From Trichomonas tenax (taxonomy: Eukaryota > Parabasalia > Trichomonadida > Trichomonadidae), in NCBI GenBank assembly GCA_023091735.1, contig JALKBU010001183.1, forward strand, positions 1-15,282: a DNA stretch of 15,282 nucleotides, in the 5' to 3' direction. The notes under the pieces were generated by a model. The model did no database searches. It saw nothing but the letters and a program-made list of their open reading frames with translations, and had not been told where the DNA came from. The position numbers and the translations under genes were made by a program. Each line of letters opens with the position of its first letter. The stretch's first letter is position 1. Below are positions 8,437 through 15,227 of the stretch, in pieces.

Positions 8437-8441
8437 AGTGA
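8437..8441 (-). promoter_or_regulatory. Initiator TCACT for the helicase gene
   Basis: Minus-strand TTCACTCATGGG contains TCACT with +1 A at 8439, 12 nt before the helicase ATG at 8427. It matches TCAYW and has suitable spacing. Confidence 0.45.
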
Positions 8442-8596
8442 ACTAAATTTGACTCGAAAATAATCGTCGAGGAAGCAACTTTCAAAACATGACCGTTTAA
8501 TTTTGCCGAATTTTTTATTCTAAAACCAATAGCTACACGTGTTGTACTTGGTTTAAATGCATATCCTTCATTGAGCCTCAATGATTGAGGTATATC

Positions 8597-8687
8597 GACA
8601 TATGCCCAGTTTGTACTAAACTTTTATACTAAAAGATTTCGACTTGGTTGCTCGTGTTTATTGAAGTATGTATTATGGGCATATCTC
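8597..8687. repeat. 12-bp inverted repeat with 67-bp spacer
   Basis: GACATATGCCCA (8597-8608) and TGGGCATATCTC (8676-8687) are reverse complements with one mismatch. The spacer is AT-rich with TACTAAA-type repeats. It could be the relic of a tiny TIR element. No target duplication was evident. Confidence 0.45.
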
Positions 8688-8755
8688 AAAGGACAAATAC
8701 TCATTCTTTCAGTCCTTTATCAATGAAATATTTAGATAAAACCTGCACTTGTAGA

Positions 8756-9080
8756 GTATAATAAAGAGACATGAAAAAGTGACTTGCTTACATGGCAGTT
8801 ATAAATATGTTTTGACATGTAAAGTCTGCCATTTTAACAAAGGGTGTTCTATTAAGCTTGATAGACGCTCTAACATGCTTGAAATGAATTATAACAAGCT
8901 TAATAGACTCTCTAACAAGCTTGATAGATTCTCTAATAAGATTTGCAAATGCTATAACAAGTTTAATTGAACTTATAAATAATTAGCAAATGTATACTTT
9001 AGTAATAAACCAATTTTACATGTCAAAATGAAATACAATTGCCATGTAAATACGTCACTTTTCGTGACTCTTTATTATAC
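8756..9080. mobile_element. Non-autonomous DNA transposon (MITE-like) with ~67-bp terminal inverted repeats
   Basis: The left arm (8756-8823) and the reverse complement of the right arm (9015-9080) align along their whole length, about 80% by eye. Shared blocks are GTATAATAAAGAG at the outer edge, then GTGAC, TTACATGGCA, and TTTGACATGTAAA at the inner edge. The 325-bp element contains no transposase. Its centre is a 21-bp tandem repeat (8854-8979). A clear long target-site duplication is not visible; a TA at each end is compatible with a Tc1/mariner-type insertion but is weak evidence in such AT-rich DNA. The arms have diverged, so this copy is not recent. Placement is just upstream of the start-less glycosyltransferase-like frame. 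Confidence 0.8.
8854..8979. repeat. 21-bp tandem repeat, six units, inside the MITE
   Basis: Six consecutive 21-base units begin at 8854, 8875, 8896, 8917, 8938 and 8959. The consensus is close to AAGCTTGATAGAxTCTCTAAC. Units 1, 3 and 4 are nearly identical, and units 2, 5 and 6 are degenerate. Because 21 is divisible by three, one frame stays open through most of the array and reads as heptads such as KLDRRSN, KLNRLSN and KLDRFSN. Confidence 0.85.
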
Positions 9081-9249
9081 CAAAAATTTTGCTAATAAGT
9101 ATACCCTCAAAACATCGTTATTTAAATCGAATCCAACTTAAATATTATATTATCATATAAATTTTGACGAAAAACAACATTATCTGACGTGTAAATAATA
9201 TAAATTCTATATTATATGACACCCTGACACGTAAAATTTAAATTATTGA

Positions 9250-10032
9250 TTTCATTTTCAATTGTTGATTTCAGTCAATAACATCGCTCTTTTTTCATTG
9301 CTGTTATATTGGCTGTTTGTTGGAATAAAGAAGTTTTTAGAGGAATTAGTCCCAGGAAAGTCATTATTGGGACAAATTCTAATTGATTTTCCAACAAATG
9401 AAGAGCAATGGAGGCAAGGTATAAATTTTTATGCTCAAGCAGATTTAGACCTTTCAATTATCCATATATTATCAAACGATATTGATGAAGATATCGATTT
9501 ATTACACGATATTGCAGATATGTACGAAGAATACACATTTGAAGTTATTGTTATCATTCCGAATTATTTTACGCAACTAATGATCGATAATTTACAAGAC
9601 GATCTTGAATTGAAAAATACTCGTCTTTATATTGTCGATACAAAAGGAAATAACGGGCTTATTCAAGGAATGGCCCGTGCAAACGGAATGATGATACTAA
9701 ATTCTCTTTATTATCAAGAAGATATTCCGGATTTGCCAAAGAATAATTACGAGAAATTCATTGTACTGAAAGAAGATACATCTGTATCAGGGAATATTAA
9801 AGTAGTTACAAAATCAGCTGCAATGAAATTACTTTCTAATTCAAGATATCAAAATCTTCCTTTTTACCAAGAATTACTTATATCATCAAAAGAAAATAAG
9901 ATAAGATGCGATATAGAACGTAATTACAAGGATGATTCCTTCATCAACATTGCTACAGCTTTCATTCTAAAGACATTCATTAGCTTTATAAATAGAAGAT
10001 GTCCAATGAATGAAAATGATCAACAGAAATAG
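9250..10032 (+). pseudogene. Degenerate ALG5-like (GT2, dolichyl-phosphate glucosyltransferase) frame lacking a start and catalytic motifs
   Basis: The frame opens after a stop at 9247 and has no ATG until 9520, so the N-terminal third cannot be translated from a normal start. From the first TTG (9262) it encodes about 256 residues: a hydrophobic segment (ALFSLLLYWLFVGIKKF, about 9-25), then a body that can be aligned by eye with ALG5. TFEVIVIIPNYF sits where ALG5 has YEVIVVDDGS, NNGLIQGMARANGMMIL where it has GKGGAIRMG...ILMADADGA, and GNIKVVTKSAAMKLL where it has CGFKLFTREAA. A final hydrophobic helix is near 227-243. ALG5 makes dolichyl-phosphate glucose at the endoplasmic reticulum. Here the nucleotide-sugar DDGS and DxD residues are gone, so catalysis is not expected. 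Either it is a pseudogene with an unusually long intact frame, or a pseudoenzyme with an unrecognised start. The ALG5 link is my inference from memory-based alignment. Confidence 0.5.
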
Positions 10033-10434
10033 ATCCTCATCAAAAATATATATTTCTAAATTCTTGTTTGTTTATTGCCATTAATCATATATTTGACTTA
10101 GAATCATCACGCAATTAATATTTTGTTTATAGAATATTTATTATATTTTCAATCAAAAGTATGTTTTAAAGATTTCTTACTTAGAGGATATTTTAGAATT
10201 GAGTTTCACATGAATGATATAGCGTTAAAAGGGCTGGGAAGCATTAATATAAAATCCAAAATAAATAATATTTTCGTTTTTGGGGCCGGCACTAAAAGTA
10301 TATGTTTGAATTGACTAAGAATGCATAAACATGAATATAGAGAACCTCATTTCCAATGATTGCCAAATTCAAATTTTCACAAATTATCAAAACAACAAAT
10401 AAATCTAAAAAATAGGCAATACAACCTTTGTAAA
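10033..10434. other. Spacer with no supported gene
   Basis: The stretch is AT-rich. A TTG-initiated 63-codon frame (10123-10314) has no protein-like character. TCACA at 10377-10381 is an initiator-like word 74 nt upstream of the next gene, farther than usual. Confidence 0.5.
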
Positions 10435-10439
10435 GCCCA
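10435..10439 (+). promoter_or_regulatory. CCTTT (M5-type) initiator candidate for the phospholipase B-like gene
   Basis: CCTTT is the M5 core element reported in Trichomonas vaginalis to replace the initiator at the transcription start. Here it precedes an ATG at 10453 by 18 nt (from the first C) in a region lacking TCAYW at normal spacing. It supports 10453, not 10511, as the ancestral start. Confidence 0.35.
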
Positions 10440-10452
10440 AAAATAGCGCAAT

Positions 10453-10605
10453 ATGAGCTTGTTAATTTTGATTGCGGTTAGCAATTCTGAAGAAAAGTGC
10501 CAAGGCCATAATGTTTCTCTTACTTCAGCATATTGCTTGCGACGAAGGCTATCGCAATGCTTCATGCTATTTTGGAACGGACGGGAAACCGTATATGAAA
10601 TATGA
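10453..10605 (+). other. Out-of-frame signal-peptide segment of the phospholipase B-like gene
   Basis: ATG at 10453 opens a 50-codon frame whose first 12 residues, MSLLILIAVSNS, form a convincing signal peptide followed by EEKCQGHN. The frame ends at TGA (10603-10605). At 10533-10540 the sequence is TTGCTTGC, a 4-bp tandem duplication. Upstream of it the protein-like reading is in this frame; downstream of it the protein-like reading is in the frame of the main body. A single 4-base gain therefore explains the split. It may be a true mutation or an assembly error. Confidence 0.55.
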
Positions 10606-12382
10606 TATAATCGACAGCGAGCAAGCAATCGCATGGGCTGAATACAACAATTCAATCCACGAAGCTGGCTGGTACCAGCTCCACGTTCACGGCCACGAGG
10701 GATTCCCCGATGATCAAATCATGACATGCGCCGGCTATCTCGAAGGTGCTCTCTCTTACAAGGAAATGTTCAATCATTACGCTCTCATTCGCGAAATCAA
10801 GGGTTATCCATCAGGTGTTAGAACATACCCACCAAAAGTTAAAGATTACATGGGAACATCTCTTGAATACATCAGAGAATCTGTCCAATATTATCCAGAA
10901 TCTCAGTACTGGAACGAAATCGGTTTGATTATGAATCAGTTCGACGGCCTTATTGCCGGCTATGCCTTTGCTTCCGCTGACAACGAGACAGCAAAGATGG
11001 ACGAGTTCGATCACTGGTTCTTCCAGTCCGCAGGTGATATGTTCGATATTGCTCCAATGTTCCCAGACGATGTCGCTCCAGCTAAGGAATTCGTCAACGA
11101 GCATTGCAGTGGTCTCATCCGCTTAACCGACGACTACAGAGATGTCTACTTCTCACACGATGCTTGGTCCGACTACAGAGAACTTCACGGTCAACTCAAG
11201 GAGTACCACTTCCCACTCGCCAACAAGGGCTTCAAGGCACACAAGATTGTTATGTCAACACGTATCGGCAAGCTCGCTTCATACGATGACTTCTACATGA
11301 CAGACGCTGGCCTCTTCGTCCTCGAGACAACATTAAACAACTATAACCAGAAACTCTACGAGGCTTGCAAGCCACAGTCCATCTTCACATGGCTCCGTGC
11401 TGTCCACGCCTCATGGACAACAGACAACGGCAAGGATTGGGCTGAGACATTCATCAAGCACAATTCTGGCACATACAACAACCAGTACGTTATCGTCGAC
11501 TCCAAGAAGCTCAAGCGCTTCCAGAAGCCAGACAAGGACCTCATCTGGATTATCGAGCAGTTCCCAGGCGTCTTCGAGATGTCTGATGTTACACAGTACC
11601 TCGTCGAACACGGCTACTTCCCATCAGTCAACACACCATACCACGAGAACCTTTACAACCTCGCTGGCTACCCAGAGCTTGTCGCGTCCCTGGGCATCTA
11701 TGGTGACTACAGATCTAACTACAAATCCCCACGCTACCTCATCATGCAGCGTGATGCTAACCGCATTTCCAACTTCCAGGAGTTCAAGGCCTTTATGCGC
11801 TACAACCAGTGGAAGCGTGACCCATATTCACAGGGCGACCCAGCTCAACAGATTGCTTCCCGTTACGATCTCCGTCCAGCCACAGGCACACCATACGGTG
11901 CTCGCAACAACTTCGGTGACCTCGATACAAAGGTCCTTAGACTTACAGAGGCTACAACAATGATGAGGATGCACGCTATCGCTTCCCCACCGTATGATGC
12001 CTCCTTCAACCCACCGTGGGAGTTCGGCCAGAAGGACTTCCCAGTCAACTACTACGGTCTCCCAACAAAGTGGAACTTCACATGGGTTGACTTCGGTGCT
12101 CAGGATCACAATATTTGCTCTGTCGGTGATGGTAACCAGGACAAGTGCTTCAAGGCTAACGACATGTGCGGCTTCTGCATCTATAACCAGAAGTGCGTCC
12201 CAGGTGACAAGACAGGCCCATGGTTCGGCGAACAGTGCTCAGATGGCTGGAAGACAAACGAGCCACTCCAGTCTTGGGCTCTCTACGTCATCATCCCAAC
12301 ATCACTCGTCATCTTCGGCCTCGCGTTCGGATTCATCGCTGTACACTATATCAATAAGAAGAAGACATCCGTTCTTCCTTAA
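10511..12382 (+). CDS. Phospholipase B-like (LAMA/PLBD-type Ntn-hydrolase) with C-terminal membrane anchor
   Basis: The main frame encodes about 623 residues from the first in-frame ATG. It belongs to the phospholipase B-like family, lysosomal or secreted proteins that mature by self-cleavage ahead of a cysteine nucleophile. The expected nucleophile is Cys in HCSGLIRL (codon 11105-11107), followed by the HDAWSDY block seen in the family as HNTW. Other family-like stretches include TRIGKLASYDDFY, GTYNNQYVIVD and the RYDLRP...YGARNNFGDLDTK region. After the hydrolase comes a Cys-rich module (about 12113-12250: seven cysteines, PSI/EGF-like), then a transmembrane helix (about 12275-12355) and a short KKK tail. 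This suggests a surface or phagolysosomal membrane form; the family is usually soluble. From about 10,950 the codons are overwhelmingly C-ending (TTC, CTC, AAC, AAG) with ACA and CCA, suggesting strong expression. The stop overlaps TAAA. The N-terminus from 10511 (MFLLLQHIA) is a poor signal peptide; the proper one is in another frame (10453). Family call is strong; the working state of the gene is uncertain. Confidence 0.85.
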   Translation: MFLLLQHIACDEGYRNASCYFGTDGKPYMKYDIIDSEQAIAWAEYNNSIHEAGWYQLHVHGHEGFPDDQIMTCAGYLEGALSYKEMFNHYALIREIKGYPSGVRTYPPKVKDYMGTSLEYIRESVQYYPESQYWNEIGLIMNQFDGLIAGYAFASADNETAKMDEFDHWFFQSAGDMFDIAPMFPDDVAPAKEFVNEHCSGLIRLTDDYRDVYFSHDAWSDYRELHGQLKEYHFPLANKGFKAHKIVMSTRIGKLASYDDFYMTDAGLFVLETTLNNYNQKLYEACKPQSIFTWLRAVHASWTTDNGKDWAETFIKHNSGTYNNQYVIVDSKKLKRFQKPDKDLIWIIEQFPGVFEMSDVTQYLVEHGYFPSVNTPYHENLYNLAGYPELVASLGIYGDYRSNYKSPRYLIMQRDANRISNFQEFKAFMRYNQWKRDPYSQGDPAQQIASRYDLRPATGTPYGARNNFGDLDTKVLRLTEATTMMRMHAIASPPYDASFNPPWEFGQKDFPVNYYGLPTKWNFTWVDFGAQDHNICSVGDGNQDKCFKANDMCGFCIYNQKCVPGDKTGPWFGEQCSDGWKTNEPLQSWALYVIIPTSLVIFGLAFGFIAVHYINKKKTSVLP

Positions 12383-12580
12383 ATGATATTTTTATGGAGT
12401 GGACGGTATTGTCTAGCTTAACAATTAATATCTTAAATTAAAATCATTAAGTATACTTATCAAATCTTGAATTTTTTTTTAATTTTTTCTTCTTTTATCC
12501 AGAAAACACCTAATTTTTTTTTTCACAAACATAAAGAGTTGGTTCTTCATTTTATAATCATTTCTGAATAATTACATTTG
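12383..12580. other. Spacer with poly-T tracts and ARM-gene promoter
   Basis: Short spacer with two T tracts of nine or more bases (about 12472-12480 and 12515-12523). It carries the start-proximal TCATT words at 12547 and 12558. Confidence 0.5.
12558..12562 (+). promoter_or_regulatory. Initiator TCATT for the ARM-like protein gene
   Basis: TCATT fits TCAYW with +1 A at 12560, leaving a 21-nt leader before the ATG at 12581. A second match at 12547-12551 is 11 bases further upstream and could serve instead. Confidence 0.4.
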
Positions 12581-13933
12581 ATGGAAGATGATTATAAAGA
12601 TAACATTCAGAAAGTGATACAGAGCAATAGCGCGATATCGAGGTTGTCGAAGATACTGAGAGAAAGCAAAAATAAAGCTTATATAGAGAAAGAATGTCAA
12701 TCTTGCATCGAACAAGTGCTTTTAGAGAGCGTTGAGCACCAAAGTGTGACAATAGAACAGTTGCAGAGTCTTTTTCCTAAACATATTCCTACGTTTAGTG
12801 ATGAATTTATGGATATATTTTTCGATTATGTTGTCGATTTGCAAAAGAACAGTTTTATCATTGTCGATGCATTTTGCTACAATATGCAGAACGCAATTAA
12901 GCTTTACAAACGCGGAATTCTCGAAATTATGATGAATTATTTGCCAGAAACATTTGATTTGCTTGCAAAGATCATGGAATCATGCTCCAGCCATAATTGC
13001 AACAGCTGGTTCATAGAAATCAGCGGACTTTATGCTTTATCACATTTTGCCACAGCTCGTGAATTAGCAGATGTCATATCGCGAATTCTGTTCTGCGTCG
13101 GAGATAATATCATATACACACAAGATTTATTGCCAATTCCATCTTCACCATTATATCCGATTGAGATTGAGATAAATCCTGAGGAACAAGTGTATTTGAA
13201 CAGCATATTCTTCAACATGAGGAACACAGAAGACCCAACAATAATGTCAAGACTGTATATCACGCTCGCACACATTTTTCATAAATCTTATACTGCAAGA
13301 AAAGCTCTCGGACAACAAATTCTCAACGAATTCCTGGAAATAACGAGCAATCCAGATCTCTGTGCACCATATATGTGTGCTTTTGCCCAGTGCATTGTTG
13401 ATGCTCCTTTCGAAGATCCATTTTTCTTTTTAGACCCACTTGTCGAGTTTTTCACATCAGGCAACACTGATTTTGTTTTGGCATCATTGGATACTCTCGA
13501 TGCAATTCTTTATCGATGTGGCATCGAAATATTCGAGGCACATCCAATAATTGACTCAGTTCTTTCTCTCTGTAGGGATTCCAATTTAACGGTGAAGAAC
13601 AGAGCCGCAATAACGCTTGTTAATATAATAGATTCAACTAAATCTTATCATTGCGAGATTTTGGTGAGAATAGGCGTTTTCGATTTCCTTTTGGAGTTCA
13701 TTGATACCTTAGAAGATGAGTCAATGCAGCCCCTTATGCAGGCAACCGGTGAATTCATAGGCCGTGCATTACTCGAGCGAATGTCTGATGATGCAATGTG
13801 TTTGGTTACGGAATATATCGAACAAATCGAAAAAATGTCATTCGATCATGATTGCGAACTCGTTCGTGAAGAGGCAGAGAAATGCTTTTCACTCATTGAG
13901 CCTTTCCTCGATGAATGCATCAGACCAGAATAG
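12581..13933 (+). CDS. ARM/HEAT-like all-helical protein, function unknown
   Basis: This 450-residue protein starts MEDDYKDN at the first true ATG. It has no signal peptide or transmembrane segment. The sequence is a series of amphipathic helices of about 40-residue spacing, with ARM/HEAT-like stretches such as VLASLDTLDAILYRCG, NLTVKNRAAITLVNIID and MQPLMQATGEFIGRALLER in the C-terminal half. An acidic overall character and a helical solenoid suggest a protein-binding scaffold, the commonest role of this fold. I cannot assign a specific partner or orthologue. The N-terminal part resembles the helical cap seen in many trichomonad ARM-like proteins annotated only as hypothetical. Codon use is ordinary and AT-rich, in contrast to the preceding phospholipase B-like gene. 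No TAAA overlaps the TAG stop. Confidence 0.8.
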   Translation: MEDDYKDNIQKVIQSNSAISRLSKILRESKNKAYIEKECQSCIEQVLLESVEHQSVTIEQLQSLFPKHIPTFSDEFMDIFFDYVVDLQKNSFIIVDAFCYNMQNAIKLYKRGILEIMMNYLPETFDLLAKIMESCSSHNCNSWFIEISGLYALSHFATARELADVISRILFCVGDNIIYTQDLLPIPSSPLYPIEIEINPEEQVYLNSIFFNMRNTEDPTIMSRLYITLAHIFHKSYTARKALGQQILNEFLEITSNPDLCAPYMCAFAQCIVDAPFEDPFFFLDPLVEFFTSGNTDFVLASLDTLDAILYRCGIEIFEAHPIIDSVLSLCRDSNLTVKNRAAITLVNIIDSTKSYHCEILVRIGVFDFLLEFIDTLEDESMQPLMQATGEFIGRALLERMSDDAMCLVTEYIEQIEKMSFDHDCELVREEAEKCFSLIEPFLDECIRPE

Positions 13934-14592
13934 ATTTCTTTCAACATTTCAAACGAGATTCATCGAAAATTATTGCCTTGATGAAAATTGTCCAATAATA
14001 GAAACAGGGATCGAATGCAGATTGACAGAAATGGTCTTGGCGACTTTGGATGAGATTATAATTCCAAAATATATTATGATTTTTATGTTTCATGATTACG
14101 TACTTACTTTCAGTGCCAATATCGAAATAAGCATAGTACATAATCAATTTAGTGTAAATTCGGTCTTTATATTTTCACGAAAAACTATATTCTCGTTTTC
14201 AAGGAAGACAACATAAAAAGCATATATAATTGGGTGAATGAAAGGCATAAATAGAATGTGAAAGATATTGAAAATCATTTAATGATATTTTGAATTTATT
14301 TAACAAATTTAGCAAAGACACAGCAAGCACAACATTACGTAGCTTAATTTAATCATTTTCAGTCTAGTCTCTTATTCGTTATCGGAGAATTGAGCAATTT
14401 ATGAATTGTTATTTCACTTCCTGAACCGCTCTTAAACAAAATAAAGAATGAACGCACTCATATAGTGACGGATATTACTATTATACTGATGATCAAGTTC
14501 CAACATAAAGAAATGAAATTTCAAAATTATCATTTTTCTGAATTATCCTCCCCTTATTATTTGGCCACTTACGCACGGCCACAGAGGTCATA
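13934..14592. other. Spacer with no supported gene
   Basis: AT-rich sequence downstream of the ARM-like gene. Frames overlapping its end (for example from 13764) are in another frame of that gene and then continue into low-complexity sequence. No RNA gene was recognised. Confidence 0.5.
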
Positions 14593-14629
14593 AATATGAA
14601 TGATTTTTAAGAACCTTATCATTCACATT
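14593..14629. repeat. 12-bp stem-loop
   Basis: AATATGAATGAT (14593-14604) pairs with ATCATTCACATT (14618-14629) with one mismatch (G-T compatible on one strand) around a 13-base loop. No T-tract or gene end lies near enough to call it a terminator. Confidence 0.45.
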
Positions 14630-14674
14630 CAGAGTTATGAAAAAATCAGAGTCATCTGCCTTTTTAGAAAAGCG

Positions 14675-14732
14675 ATAATTTTACATGTCAAAAATGTCAT
14701 ATAAACAACAAAAATTTGACAAGTAAAATTAT
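14675..14732. repeat. 18-bp inverted repeat related to the MITE inner arms
   Basis: ATAATTTTACATGTCAAA (14675-14692) and the reverse complement of 14715-14732 differ at one base, with a 22-base spacer. The core TTTTACATGTCAAA also forms the inner edge of the right arm of the MITE at 9014-9027, so this may be a shrunken relative or solo arm pair. Confidence 0.55.
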
Positions 14733-14759
14733 TTATTCCAATTTATAAGGAAGTTTAAT

Positions 14760-15202
14760 TTACTTAACTTTTTCCTTCCATATTTCTACTACCTCATCTG
14801 GAGCATGTGTGGAAATAAATTCTGTAATTTTCTTCATGATTTGTATTTCAACATCCGTTGGTAAATGAAGATCTTTCCTGAGAATGGAAGTAATTGATTG
14901 AGTGGTTATATTATCTGTTGATTGTAGATGTCATTGATTTATTAGTGCTTGATCTCTCCTGGTTTTTAAAAGCTGTTCGTTTACTACATTAAGTATGGCC
15001 AATCTGACACTTTACAAATGTTGGTTTTTCTATAAAGGTGCACCTCAAAAAATCAAAAATAATTATCGAAAAACATTGTCCCGAAGCTCCAGAAGTATTC
15101 ATTTATTTGATCAAAAGATCGATAATTAAATGAATTATTTTGACTTTGAATGATATTCGGGACTGGGACAAAATAGAACAACGTGCTTTTCTGACATGTA
15201 AA
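14760..15202 (-). pseudogene. Broken protein-coding remnant of unknown family
   Basis: Three consecutive protein-like stretches on the minus strand are broken by stops and at least one frame change. From 15202 a frame includes VPVPNIIQSQNNSFNYRSFD, ends at TGA (15053-15055), and continues in the same frame through HLYRKTNICKVSDWPYLM. A second frame (14934-15011) carries NVVNEQLLKTRRDQALINQ and meets TGA at 14931-14933. It resumes in the same frame for 56 codons (LRKDLHLPTDVEIQIMKKI ... EIWKEKVK) to TAA at 14760-14762. The last part looks most like a genuine C-terminus: amphipathic helices with normal composition. There is no start codon. I recognise no family. A TGACATGTAAA-type sequence flanks it on both sides, so a transposon origin is conceivable but unproven. 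Confidence 0.45.
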
Positions 15203-15227
15203 TTATGTTTGACATATAGAGTCAGAA
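15189..15227. repeat. 7-bp inverted repeat with CTGACATGTAAATT
   Basis: TTCTGAC (15189-15195) and GTCAGAA (15221-15227) are perfect reverse complements. The left arm runs into CTGACATGTAAATT, matching the inner-arm word of the MITE. The sequence to 15282 continues with GTGACGTGA and a short GC-rich patch and may enter another element beyond the window. Confidence 0.4.

Larger units (their letters stand above)
8402..8623 (-). pseudogene. Protein-like open frame without a start codon
   Basis: A 74-codon stop-to-stop frame has no ATG yet reads like natural protein, e.g. STNWAYVDIPQSLRLNEGYA followed by FKPSTTRVAIGFRI and HVLKVASSTIIFESN. Alternating hydrophobic and polar residues suggest a beta-rich fold. 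The frame overlaps the helicase start in another frame and ends at TGA (8399-8401). It may be the remnant of a truncated gene or simply chance. I recognise no family. Confidence 0.3.

Noticed and set aside
8854..8979. CRISPR-like array
   Set aside because: The units are directly contiguous 21-bp repeats without spacers and sit inside a TIR element in a eukaryotic genome, so this is a minisatellite.
10123..10314. 63-codon frame, with a TCACATGAATG word inside
   Set aside because: It starts at TTG. The internal ATG frame has only 34 codons and no protein-like features.
11397..12386. Ser/Thr-rich frames overlapping the phospholipase B-like body
   Set aside because: They are antisense or shifted readings of a C-ending codon-biased gene, which keeps alternative frames open without coding meaning.
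13764..14216. 150-codon frame overlapping the end of the ARM-like gene
   Set aside because: The first half is a shifted reading of the ARM-like gene and the second half is low-complexity Phe/Ser/Ile sequence.
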